Assembly (NCBI GenBank): GCA_902475005.1
Contig: CABRXV010000013.1
Coordinates: 1-36,377, forward strand
Reading direction: 5' to 3'
DNA length: 36,377 nt
DNA from: CABRXV01 sp900754955
GTDB taxonomy: Bacteria > Actinomycetota > Coriobacteriia > Coriobacteriales > Eggerthellaceae
A model generated the notes under the pieces. That model searched no databases, was not told where the DNA came from, and saw only the letters and a list, made by a program, of their open reading frames with translations. The position numbers and the translations under genes are program-made. Below are positions 7,486 through 15,064 of this stretch, in pieces; position 1 is the stretch's first letter, and every line of letters begins with the position of its first letter.

Positions 7486-9174
7486 ATGGACAAAAAAGAG
7501 TTCACTGTCTCTGAGATCATTGACTCTATTGGCATTAGCTCGCACACGTGGATCGTGTTCGTGCTCCTCGCCTTCGCGATGATCTTCGACGGCTACGACT
7601 TCATGATCGTCAACTCCACGAACCTGTTCGTGGCACACACTTTCTGGCCCGACAACCCGAACCCGGGCGCTCTCATGGGCTCGCTCACCACGTGGGGCCT
7701 GCTGGGCATGGTTCTCGGCGGCGCGGTCGGCGGCATCATGTCCGACAAGATCGGCCGTAAGAAGATGCTCGTCATCGCCGTTATCTTCTACGGCGTGTTC
7801 ACGCTGCCTCAGGCGTTCGCGAACGACCTCGTGTTCTTCGCTGCGTTCCGCCTGATCGCTGGCTTCGGCGTCGGCTCCTGCATCCCGGTTGTGACCACGG
7901 TCTTCTCCGAGAGCATGCCGTCCAAGCAGCGCGGCATCTTCGTTACCTTCGGCATGGCCTTCATGGTCGTCGGCTGGGTTCTCGCTGGCCTCATCGCCAA
8001 CCCGATCTGCAACACCGCCACGGCTATCATTCCTGGCCTCTGCAACGAGGTTACCTACGTGACCGCTGACGGCGGCACCGCCACCATGTTCGCCAACTGG
8101 CGCCTCTGCTACCTGATCGGCGCTCTGCCGATCGTCTACGGCATCATCCTCATCTTCGCGATGCACGAGACCCCGCACTGGTACGCCAACTCCGGCAACC
8201 TGGAGATGGCCTGCAAGCGCCTCACCCAGATCGAGCAGGCTACCCGCCACACCTCTCACGAGTACGACCCGGCTCTGCTGGTTGTTCCGCCGAAGCCCGC
8301 CAAGGTCGGCCCCACGGTGCTCTTCTCCTCGAAGTACATCGTCGGCACGGCTGCTATCTGGACCGGCTACTTCGTGGGTCAGTTCTGCGTGTACGGCATG
8401 AATGCTTGGCTGCCTTCTTGGTTCGTCGGCATCGGCTACTCCTCTGCTGACTCCGTGACCCTGCAGACCCTGAACAACGTCGGCGCCATCCTGTCCAACA
8501 TCTCCGTTGGCTTCGTGTCCGACAAGTTCGGCCGTAAGAAGACGCTCGCCTTCTCCTGGTTGTTCTGCATCGTGGCTATCATCATCTGCTCCATCTTCGT
8601 GGCCCCGAACCAGTTCATTCTCTGCATCGCTCTGATGCTGCTGTTCGGCTTCGCCCTGAACTTCGCCATCACCGCTGTTCAGCCGATGATGCCCGAGGCT
8701 TATCCGACCGCAATCCGCAACACCGGTGTTTCTTGGTGCCAGGCGTTCGCCCGCTTCGGCGGCTCCGCCTCCTCCATCGTTCTCGGTGGCATCGCCGGTA
8801 TGGCCATGTTCCAGACCGCTGCTGGCGGCACCAACTGGTCGATGGTCGTGCTCGTGCTGATCGTTCCGTTCGTGCTCGGCTTCATCTGCTGCATCTGGTT
8901 CGGCAAGGAGACCGTCGGTAAGACGATGGACCAGCTGGCTGAGGAAGAGGCTCGCCTCAACAACTCCGATACCGACGGCGCCGTGCGCTTCGGCATCATC
9001 CTCGCCATCGCCATCCTGCTGGCCGTCCTCTGCATCGTGTGCCCGCTCGCCATCGGCACGTGGACGAAGGAGCCTTACGCTCTGCCGCTCATGGCTATCG
9101 GCATCCTGCTTCCGTTCCTGTACTTCTTCGTCTTCGCTGGCGCTCAGGTCGCCAAGGACAAGGCGAAGAACTAA
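7486..9174 (+). CDS. MFS transporter, aromatic acid:H+ symporter (AAHS) type
   Basis: 562 residues. TM1 carries the AAHS signature D35-G-Y-D38 in 'MIFDGYDFMIVN'. Motif A-like loops 'GGIMSDKIGRKK' and 'VGFVSDKFGRKK' follow TM2 and TM8. The protein is longer than the usual 430-460 residues: there is a cysteine-containing extracellular insertion (about 165-200) and, after the twelfth helix, a charged linker and two more helices (about 505-555), giving 14 predicted helices. The start has an AGGGGG site, and codon use is strongly biased to C-ending codons, suggesting high expression. It probably imports an aromatic or small carboxylic acid with protons (family inference). It is monocistronic and ended by the hairpin at 9238. 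Confidence 0.88.
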   Translation: MDKKEFTVSEIIDSIGISSHTWIVFVLLAFAMIFDGYDFMIVNSTNLFVAHTFWPDNPNPGALMGSLTTWGLLGMVLGGAVGGIMSDKIGRKKMLVIAVIFYGVFTLPQAFANDLVFFAAFRLIAGFGVGSCIPVVTTVFSESMPSKQRGIFVTFGMAFMVVGWVLAGLIANPICNTATAIIPGLCNEVTYVTADGGTATMFANWRLCYLIGALPIVYGIILIFAMHETPHWYANSGNLEMACKRLTQIEQATRHTSHEYDPALLVVPPKPAKVGPTVLFSSKYIVGTAAIWTGYFVGQFCVYGMNAWLPSWFVGIGYSSADSVTLQTLNNVGAILSNISVGFVSDKFGRKKTLAFSWLFCIVAIIICSIFVAPNQFILCIALMLLFGFALNFAITAVQPMMPEAYPTAIRNTGVSWCQAFARFGGSASSIVLGGIAGMAMFQTAAGGTNWSMVVLVLIVPFVLGFICCIWFGKETVGKTMDQLAEEEARLNNSDTDGAVRFGIILAIAILLAVLCIVCPLAIGTWTKEPYALPLMAIGILLPFLYFFVFAGAQVAKDKAKN

Positions 9175-9237
9175 CAGCACGGTCGCAGTCGCAGCATAGC
9201 GACGCAATCGGTCGGCTCGCCTGCGTGAGTTGACAGA

Positions 9238-9268
9238 AAAAGACCCCCGGCATTGCCGGGGGTCTTTT
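9238..9268. terminator. Bidirectional rho-independent terminator
   Basis: AAAAGACCCCCGGC and GCCGGGGGTCTTTT form a 14-bp stem with a 3-nt loop, with A and T tracts on the two sides. It ends the transporter transcript on + and can also stop transcripts arriving on the minus strand from 9517. Confidence 0.92.
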
Positions 9269-9516
9269 CGTTTGCTTTTAAAGCGGCGGGAGGAAGGCGC
9301 GTCGCACGCCGTTCCCGTTCACGCGAAGCCCCCGCACGAAGCTCCCGCGCACGCGAAGTCGTGAACGCGTTGCTCCACATGCTCCGCACGAAGATCAGCA
9401 GCAAGCATGCACCCACGGGATAACGTGTGAGCGCACAACGCACCGCTTTTGCGCGCGGCAGCAAGCCGAACGCAGCTCGAGAAGTCGAACCGCCCTCATC
9501 TGCGCAAAGCTCGAAA
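9269..9516. other. Intergenic stretch with short CACGCGAAG-type repeats
   Basis: No gene is supported. Around 9321-9366 there are imperfect repeats of CACGCGAAG/CACGAAG, and GTTCACG and CGTGAAC face each other. No other signal seen. Confidence 0.35.
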
Positions 9517-10263
9517 CTAGCGGCTCGGACGCGGCTCCATCGCGGCGATCTTGGCAATCTCAGGATCCTCGGCCACCATCTCGTCGTACGTCTTCGAGCT
9601 GCTCGAGAAGATGCGGCGCTTGATGCGCTCCATGCGCGGCGCATCCTTGGTGAGGTCCTCACCGCGGCTCTCGCCCTTGTTCTCCTCTTTGATGCAGATC
9701 GCAACGGCTGCAATGGCCGCAATACGCAGCTTGCTCAGGTCCTTCACGCGCACCTCGTAGCACAGGCCCTTGTTGCGGAAGTCGACGACTTTGATGTGCA
9801 CGTCCTTCACCTTGTCGCCCGCACGGTTCTGCGTGTAGATGGTGAACGGTGGGTTGCGCATCGAGCCGTGGATGTCCCAGACCATGCCCTCGACGTAGTA
9901 ATGTTTGAAGATGGTGTGCGTGACCAGGCTGTACTCCCAGCGCCCCTCGCGCAGGTAGTACGAGAGCGACTTGAAGTCGGGCTTGATGCAGCCAATCTCA
10001 CCGCCCATGCGACCGATCACGGCAATCTTGTTCTTCTCCTCCGACCAATCGCCCTCGAAATGGAGGAACAGGTCGCCGTCGTCGTACCACATGTCGAAGT
10101 CCTCATGCTTCGCAACGGCGTCGATCGGAAAATACACTTTGTTGTTCTTCGCCAAAACAGCCCCCTCGGCAGTTTCATCGGGGTGAACCAACGACGGCGG
10201 GAACCACGCAACACGCCCCCTGTCGCGTTCCGCGCGTGAAGTCTCCGCATCCGCGCAGAACAT
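9517..10263 (-). CDS. LURP-one/tubby-like (YxjI-type) protein, tentative
   Basis: 248 residues from the ATG at 10263. This start is preferred over an in-frame ATG at 10377 because a perfect -10 box (TATAAT) lies at 10294-10289, downstream of that ATG, and GGGCGG precedes the 10263 start. The middle is rich in beta-strand patterns: 'DMWYDDGDLFLHFEGDW', 'IAVIGRMGGEIGCI', 'WEYSLVTHTIFKHYYVEG' and 'MVWDIHGSM', with a hydrophobic helix near 'LRIAAIAAVAICI'. The overall pattern resembles the LURP-one-related (LOR) barrel. The C-terminal 40 residues are charged. No catalytic residues can be named. It is divergent from the gene at 10440. The gene is well supported; the family call is weak. Confidence 0.6.
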   Translation of the reverse strand: MFCADAETSRAERDRGRVAWFPPSLVHPDETAEGAVLAKNNKVYFPIDAVAKHEDFDMWYDDGDLFLHFEGDWSEEKNKIAVIGRMGGEIGCIKPDFKSLSYYLREGRWEYSLVTHTIFKHYYVEGMVWDIHGSMRNPPFTIYTQNRAGDKVKDVHIKVVDFRNKGLCYEVRVKDLSKLRIAAIAAVAICIKEENKGESRGEDLTKDAPRMERIKRRIFSSSSKTYDEMVAEDPEIAKIAAMEPRPSR

Positions 10264-10288
10264 GTTGCGCGCCGCCCAAATCTCACTG

Positions 10289-10294
10289 ATTATA
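10289..10294 (-). promoter_or_regulatory. -10 box for the LURP-one-like gene
   Basis: TATAAT on the minus strand, 26 nt upstream of the ATG at 10263. No good -35 is seen at 17 bp. Its position argues against the longer open frame starting at 10377. Confidence 0.5.
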
Positions 10295-10439
10295 CCGTAT
10301 CGCCCCTGCAAAACCGCCTCATGCGGCAACCTCGAAAACATGCGCAAAACCCTGTCGATCTTTCGACGATCGCGCAATCAGCCAGCATATAGTTGTAAAA
10401 TATTGCTTCGTGAATTTACGACCAACGGAAGGCTATTCT

Positions 10440-11216
10440 ATGGCAACCCAGCACTTTACGCTTACCTCCTACGATCCAGTTTACGTCATCGCGGAAGAGG
10501 TAAGGATCCCCGAGGACGTCATTCGCCAGCAGGCGCTGCGCTGGCTCGAGATCACCTGCTGCAAGAACGGCGAGAAGCCGAAGCTCACCGATCAGTGGGT
10601 CGACGCCCATACCGACGATTTCAAGAGCGTCGAAGAGCTGCTCATCTTCATCCGCTACAACATGTACAAGGACAACCGTGAGATCCAGGAGCTCGCCGAC
10701 CAGGACGTCATCTGCAAGGAGCTGTCGAAGCGCCTCGTGGAGGAGCTGCCCGCCGACCTCGTGGAGGAGTCGGTCTACGCCGCCAACTACCGCCTCGAGG
10801 AGATGATCACGCGCCAGGGCATGACCGTCGAGCAGTTCTGCAAGCAGCGCGGCATCACCGAGGAGCAGCTCTACGCTGACGTGAAGGAGCGCACCATCCA
10901 GAGCCTCAAGGAGGACTCCGCGCTCGCCGCATACGCTGAGCACCGTGGCTTCACGCTCGAGGCCGAGGACTTCTACGCCATCATCCCGGGCAACAGCATC
11001 CAGGAGAAGGCTGAGAAGCGCCGTCAGATCGAGCTCGAGGGACGCCTCGCCGGCATGGAGGAGTACGCTCTCAAGACCAAGGCGCTCAAGGAGGTCATGG
11101 AGAACGCGATGATCAAGCGCCGTCCCACCGACGAGGAGTGGCTGCGCTACGGCGACACGAGCGTCGACGTGCTCAACGCCAACAAGCAGTTCCCGGACAG
11201 CTTCATGAGCCTGTAA
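10440..11216 (+). CDS. Stand-alone trigger-factor C-domain-like (SurA-like) chaperone
   Basis: 258 residues, nearly all helical and highly charged. Segments such as 'LADQDVICKELSKRLVEELP', 'LVEESVYAANYRLEEMITRQ', 'GMTVEQFCKQRGITEEQL', 'LYADVKERTIQSLKEDSALA' and 'KALKEVMENAMI' follow the pattern of the trigger-factor C-terminal (SurA-like) arm domain. There is no ribosome-binding GFRKGKxP motif and no FKBP domain. The true trigger factor (11900-13237) lies nearby on the other strand, so this may be a diverged relative kept as a free chaperone. GGAAGG precedes the ATG at 10440. Its transcript ends at the shared palindromic terminator at 11233. Confidence 0.75.
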   Translation: MATQHFTLTSYDPVYVIAEEVRIPEDVIRQQALRWLEITCCKNGEKPKLTDQWVDAHTDDFKSVEELLIFIRYNMYKDNREIQELADQDVICKELSKRLVEELPADLVEESVYAANYRLEEMITRQGMTVEQFCKQRGITEEQLYADVKERTIQSLKEDSALAAYAEHRGFTLEAEDFYAIIPGNSIQEKAEKRRQIELEGRLAGMEEYALKTKALKEVMENAMIKRRPTDEEWLRYGDTSVDVLNANKQFPDSFMSL

Positions 11217-11232
11217 GCGGAAAACCGTCCGA

Positions 11233-11272
11233 GCATTAAAAAAGGGAGCCGATCGGCTCCCTTTTTTAATGC
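11233..11272. terminator. Bidirectional terminator, perfect 40-nt palindrome
   Basis: GCATTAAAAAAGGGAGCCGA is followed directly by its exact reverse complement. A6 and T6 tracts flank the GC core on both sides, so it terminates both converging genes (10440 on + and 11309 on -). Confidence 0.93.
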
Positions 11273-11308
11273 GTCTATCTCGCAGCAGCGACAGCGATCG
11301 CCAAAACC

Positions 11309-11836
11309 CTAGCGGTAGGACTCGCCCTGGTCGCCGCCGAGAAGCTTGCCCTGCTCCTTGAGGTGCTCGGCCTTCTCACGCGCCGACACGAAGTTCTCGG
11401 GCGCATCCTCGATCTCGAGGATCTCGACCTCGAACGTGAGATCCTTGCCTGCGAGCGGGTGGTTCAGGTCGAACACGACCTCACCCTTCTCCTTGTCGAT
11501 CTCGATGATCGTCGCAGGGGTCGCATCACCTTCCTTGCTGTTCGACATCCAGATGCGCTTGCCGACGGCGATCTCGTGGCGCACGGGAATCTGCTCCATC
11601 GGGATGCGCGCGACGAAATCGTCGAGGTACTCGCCGTACGCGGCATACTGGTCAACGGTGAACGTCTTCTTCTCGCCCACCTCGTTCATCTCGAGAATAG
11701 CCTGCTCGAAACCGTCGATCGCCATATCCATGCCCGTCTGGAACTTCATGGGGTTCTCGGGCGTGGCGTAGCCGAAAACCGTGCCGTCGTCGAGCTTGCC
11801 CGTGTACACGAGCGTAACCGTGGAACCAAGCTGCAT
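11309..11836 (-). CDS. SlyD-like FKBP-type peptidyl-prolyl isomerase
   Basis: 175 residues. It starts directly with the FKBP strand 'LGSTVTLVYTGKLDDGTVF', continues with 'MDMAIDGFEQAILEMNEVGEKKTFTV', has an insert-in-flap segment (about 65-125) and returns with 'DLNHPLAGKDLTFEVEILEI', the SlyD/FKBP signature. It catalyses cis-trans proline isomerisation and acts as a folding helper in the cytoplasm. The C-terminal tail is charged but has no histidine-rich metal-binding stretch as in E. coli SlyD. AGGAG lies 8 nt before the ATG. It sits 63 bp downstream of trigger factor, with a hairpin between them, so it is probably partly co-transcribed. Confidence 0.93.
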   Translation of the reverse strand: MQLGSTVTLVYTGKLDDGTVFGYATPENPMKFQTGMDMAIDGFEQAILEMNEVGEKKTFTVDQYAAYGEYLDDFVARIPMEQIPVRHEIAVGKRIWMSNSKEGDATPATIIEIDKEKGEVVFDLNHPLAGKDLTFEVEILEIEDAPENFVSAREKAEHLKEQGKLLGGDQGESYR

Positions 11837-11868
11837 TTGTCTTGCTCCTATCTGTTAGAACCAACAAG

Positions 11869-11889
11869 CCGCCCGCGTGACGCGGGCGG
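11869..11889 (-). terminator. Hairpin between trigger factor and slyD-like gene
   Basis: CCGCCCGCG and CGCGGGCGG form a 9-bp stem with a 3-nt loop. On the minus strand it is followed by CTTGTTGGTT, only a weak T tract, so it is likely a partial terminator that sets relative expression. Confidence 0.5.
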
Positions 11890-11899
11890 AACTGTTACC

Positions 11900-13237
11900 T
11901 TATTCGGCGTCTTTGTCGGAGGCGGCCTCGATCACGTTGCCCTCGCCGTCAACGACCGTCACCTCGGCGTTGTCGACCAGCCACTGCGTCGCCTTCGACT
12001 GGCGGCACATCTTGCGGATGTTGGCCATGCGGTGGGCGTTCTCCCACTTCTCGCGGGTCTCCATCTCGTCGTCGCCCTCGAACATCTTGGCGACGTCCTC
12101 TTCGGTCACCTCGAGGCCCTTCTCGACGAAGAGCGCCTCGAGAGCGCAGTCGATCGCCGCACGGCGCTGTGCCTCGGTGGAGACCTGCTCGCGCAGCTTG
12201 TCGGCGTCGCCGCGGCCGTCGAGCAGCCACTGCTGCAGGTTCGTGCCCTGCTCCTCGAGGGACTTCATGAGCTCGCGGCCCACGTCCTGGCGGATGAAGT
12301 CGACGTAGTACGAAGGAACCTCGCCATCGAGGCGCTCCATGAGCTTTTCGACGGCGCGATCGACCATGAGCTTGGGGAGATCCTTGCTCTTCTGGATGTT
12401 GACCGCCATGCGCAGCTGCTTGCGCATGTCCTCGACGTCGGTGCAGCCCACCTTGACGGCAAGCTCGTCGTCGATCGCGGGGAGGATGCGCTTGCGGAAA
12501 CTCTCCACCTCAACGACGGCATGCAGGTCGCCGTCGCCGAAATCGGAGGAACCGTTCTCGTCCTTCGCCTCGAAGTCGAACTCGCGGATCTCGCCCGCCT
12601 TCGCGCCGATCAGCTGCTCGTCGTACGATGCGGGCATCGTGCCCTCGCCAAGGCCGATCATGCGCTTGGCGGCGCGCAGGATCACCCTGTCGTGGTTCGT
12701 GACCGTCATCGTGACCATGGCGTAATCGCCCATTGCGGCCTCGTGGTCGGCATCGGCGATGTCCTCGAAGGAGTGGTAGTAATCCTGAAGCGCGTGCAGC
12801 TGCTCCTCGACCTCTTCGTCGGTCGCTTCCTCCGGAGGCATCTCGATGGAGACGGGCTCGTAGCTCGTCAGCTTCATGACCGGCGCAACGCTGCCCGAAA
12901 CCGTAAACGTGAACGGCTTGCCCTCTTCGACCTGGTCCTCGATGTTGAACTGCGGCTCGTCGATGAACACCACGTCGGCGTCGTCGATCGCCTTGAGCGC
13001 ATACTCATTGACGAGCAGCTCAGCAACGCCGCCCATGGCGTTGGTGTGACCGCCGACGCTCTGCTCCAGCACGGCACGCGGAGCCTTCCCCTTGCGAAAA
13101 CCGGGGATGTCCCTCTGGGCGACATCCTTGAAGAACTTGCGCGTGCACTCGTCAACCTCATCGGCCGATGCGGTGATGGTGAGAACGAGCTCCTGGCGCT
13201 CGCCGTCGTCCTCACGTACCTTGTCTTTAACTTCCAC
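11900..13237 (-). CDS. tig: Trigger factor, ribosome-associated chaperone
   Basis: 445 residues. The start chosen is GTG at 13237, with GGAG 9 nt upstream; it gives an N-terminus MEVKDKVRED typical of the family, whereas the frame upstream looks non-coding. The N-domain contains the ribosome-binding signature 'GFRKGKAP' (46-53). The middle FKBP-like domain (about 155-245) has 'GDYAMVTMTVTNHD' and 'LIGAKAGEIREFDF'. The C-terminal SurA-like arm domain (about 265-435) is helical and ends in an acidic tail. It binds at the ribosome exit tunnel and shields nascent chains. In many bacteria clpP/clpX follow tig; here SlyD and a TF-like protein are the neighbours instead. Confidence 0.96.
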   Translation of the reverse strand: MEVKDKVREDDGERQELVLTITASADEVDECTRKFFKDVAQRDIPGFRKGKAPRAVLEQSVGGHTNAMGGVAELLVNEYALKAIDDADVVFIDEPQFNIEDQVEEGKPFTFTVSGSVAPVMKLTSYEPVSIEMPPEEATDEEVEEQLHALQDYYHSFEDIADADHEAAMGDYAMVTMTVTNHDRVILRAAKRMIGLGEGTMPASYDEQLIGAKAGEIREFDFEAKDENGSSDFGDGDLHAVVEVESFRKRILPAIDDELAVKVGCTDVEDMRKQLRMAVNIQKSKDLPKLMVDRAVEKLMERLDGEVPSYYVDFIRQDVGRELMKSLEEQGTNLQQWLLDGRGDADKLREQVSTEAQRRAAIDCALEALFVEKGLEVTEEDVAKMFEGDDEMETREKWENAHRMANIRKMCRQSKATQWLVDNAEVTVVDGEGNVIEAASDKDAE

Positions 13238-13509
13238 CGTCTTACTCCAGCTATTCCTAGTCCTGTATAGTTGCAGCCGCGCGACGCGCCCGAAACCGTC
13301 AGGGCGACCGATGCGCAGCAACTTGTTATTTTACCGCAAACAGCAGTTCGTTCGATAGCTCAACGCAGAAACACACGCCGCGGCACGGCACGGGAGCAAA
13401 CGTCGTGCCGCGCGGTAGAACCCGTCGACTCATAACCTTTTGAGTTCTTGCATTTTCGTTTCGACGGACCGAAGATAATGCCAAGAAAGAAACAGCGAAG
13501 GAGGGACCC

Positions 13510-14751
13510 GTGGCGGACATGAGAGCCAGCTCCTCCCTAGCGGTTCGCCACCTCGCGCAGGTGTTCACCAACATCCTCGCAACGGACCGCACCATGACGT
13601 TCGAGCAGTTCGAGAGCAAGGCCATTGAGGTGGGGCATGTCGTCATAGCAAAGGCGATGGCAGCCGCGCTCGAGCAGCACGACCAGGATCTGTGCGCCGA
13701 TCTGCCCGACGGACAGCGCGTTCACGACGTACGGCGCCGCACGCTCGTTACCGAAGTGGGCGATGTGTCGTTCCGGTATCACCGCGTGCGCAACCGCGCT
13801 GACGGGCGCACCGTCATCCCTCTCGCCGACGCGCTCAAGCTTCCCTGGAACCGCCAGATATCGCCCGGCGCCCTGTCGTTCCTCGCCGAGGTTGCCTCGG
13901 AGGTCTCATACCAGAAAGCCGCCGAGCTGCTCGCGCGCAAAGGCGGGTCGCAGGTGAGCGCGATGACCGTCATGCGCGCGCTCGACCGCACGGCGAAAAA
14001 GACCGCTCCCGCGGATGTTGCGGGCGAACCGCCGCGCAAGCACAGCGAAAGCACAGCAGCGCCCGTGCAGCGAACGGGCATACGAACGGTGCGAAGGCGG
14101 CGCAGCGCTGCGCGCAAGCCACCGCGCAGCGTCCCGAAGCCCGGCGAGCCCCAGCTCAACTGGCTCTCGCAGATGTGGCAGCCCATCCGCAATTCGATGG
14201 CGTTCGTCGCCCTCGAGACGTTCTTTCCCGCCGTCAAGCAAACGTATCAGGAACGCACCGCGTCGAACCACGTGAAAGGAGAAACCATGGGATCCTACGA
14301 ACGCGAGCAGCAGATGATCGCCGCCGGCACCGCCGAACGCGGCTGTACCGCACGCAAGTACTTCGAGGAGCTGGACGCCGAACTCACCGAGGAGACCTCG
14401 TCCCTTTCGCACCGGCCCGACTACACGAAGACCCTCTTCGCGCCCGAGCACGACGATATCTACCGCGAGTTCTGCGCCTACGTCGATCTGCCCAAGCCGC
14501 GGTTCTTCGACGCGATCGAAGACCCGATCCGCGTGGAGGGGTATTCGGCGGCCGACGTGTACTTCGCCATGAAGTCGAAGAATCCGCGCATCGTCGAGAT
14601 CGACGGCGCCGCCGTGTACAACATGCTCGTGAAGCTGCGCACCCAACCCGAGATCTCCAAGAAGGTGCTCGACTTCATTCCCACCTGCTACCAGGGAGGC
14701 TGCGGCAAAGGCGACGCCGCCTTCGAGCGCGGATACTACGACAACAAGTAA
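13510..14751 (+). CDS. Chimeric ORF: ISLre2/UPF0236 transposase N-domain joined to an unrelated C-terminal protein
   Basis: 413 residues from a GTG with AAGGAGG 6 nt upstream. Residues 1-160 match the UPF0236/ISLre2 transposase N-region: 'RRTLVTEVGDVSFRYHRVRN', 'LPWNRQISPGALSFLAEVAS' and 'EVSYQKAAELLARKGG'. The usual catalytic part of these transposases (total about 450-500 residues) is absent. Residues 165-220 are basic and low complexity. From residue 260 (ATG at 14287, its own AAAGGAG 6 nt upstream) runs a 154-residue section with no family I recognise ('GSYEREQQMIAAGTAE', 'YREFCAYVDLPKPRFFDAIE', 'CYQGGCGKGDAAFERGYY'). The two halves could be one protein, or a transposase remnant joined in frame to an independent gene starting at 14287. 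Confidence 0.65.
   Translation: MADMRASSSLAVRHLAQVFTNILATDRTMTFEQFESKAIEVGHVVIAKAMAAALEQHDQDLCADLPDGQRVHDVRRRTLVTEVGDVSFRYHRVRNRADGRTVIPLADALKLPWNRQISPGALSFLAEVASEVSYQKAAELLARKGGSQVSAMTVMRALDRTAKKTAPADVAGEPPRKHSESTAAPVQRTGIRTVRRRRSAARKPPRSVPKPGEPQLNWLSQMWQPIRNSMAFVALETFFPAVKQTYQERTASNHVKGETMGSYEREQQMIAAGTAERGCTARKYFEELDAELTEETSSLSHRPDYTKTLFAPEHDDIYREFCAYVDLPKPRFFDAIEDPIRVEGYSAADVYFAMKSKNPRIVEIDGAAVYNMLVKLRTQPEISKKVLDFIPTCYQGGCGKGDAAFERGYYDNK
14287..14751 (+). CDS. Possible independent 154-residue protein within the chimeric ORF
   Basis: In-frame ATG with an AAAGGAG site at ideal spacing. The protein is compact and acidic, and its composition differs from the Arg/Pro-rich section just upstream. 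It contains cysteines in 'FIPTCYQGGCGKG' near the C-terminus and no membrane segment. Function unknown. Whether it is translated separately or only as the end of the longer ORF cannot be decided from sequence. Confidence 0.45.
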   Translation: MGSYEREQQMIAAGTAERGCTARKYFEELDAELTEETSSLSHRPDYTKTLFAPEHDDIYREFCAYVDLPKPRFFDAIEDPIRVEGYSAADVYFAMKSKNPRIVEIDGAAVYNMLVKLRTQPEISKKVLDFIPTCYQGGCGKGDAAFERGYYDNK

Positions 14752-15064
14752 CCTCAGCCGCGCGGGTCGGGAGCCTGCCGCAAGTCGGGCATCCGCCGCA
14801 GGTTGAGCTTACGCCGCAGGTCGAGCATACGCCGCAGGTCAGAAGCCCAGCGACGGCACGGGCACGGCCGATGTCGCCGCCGAACCAAGTTCGAGCTCGT
14901 AGGTCGAGTGCAAGTCAGCGAGAAGGGCCCTGGTGCCCGGAATTCGCGGGATCGCGCAGGCGCCGCGTACTTCGGTACGCAAGCCTGCGGGATCGCCGCG
15001 AGATCCAGTGCGAGAGGGCTTCGCAGCGTCGGCTCGTTCCGCTTGCCGCCAGACAAGCGGAACT
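14752..15064. repeat. Intergenic repeats and strong hairpins
   Basis: Four 18-bp tandem units beginning GCCGCAGGTC run from 14777 to 14848 (14777, 14795, 14813, 14831; the last is diverged). A hairpin at 14955-14989 has CGCAGGC/GCCTGCG outer arms and an inner GCGTAC-TTCG-GTACGC stem with a UUCG tetraloop. A second perfect 10-bp stem (GTTCCGCTTG/CAAGCGGAAC) spans 15036-15063, just after the TetR stop on the minus strand. No convincing gene is present. Confidence 0.7.
15036..15063 (-). terminator. Hairpin after the tetR-like gene
   Basis: Ten-bp perfect stem with an 8-nt loop immediately downstream of the TetR stop codon at 15065. There is no T tract, so it may be a weak terminator or a 3'-end stabiliser. 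Confidence 0.45.

Noticed and set aside
7483..9207. Minus-strand frame of 574 codons over the MFS transporter
   Set aside because: His/Asp/Glu/Arg-rich antisense artefact; the sense frame encodes clear transporter helices and motifs.
11363..13270. Plus-strand frame of 635 codons over slyD-like and tig
   Set aside because: Antisense shadow; trigger factor and SlyD on the minus strand have complete signatures.
14777..14848. Possible CRISPR array
   Set aside because: The 18-bp units are directly adjacent with no spacers, so this is a tandem repeat and not a CRISPR.
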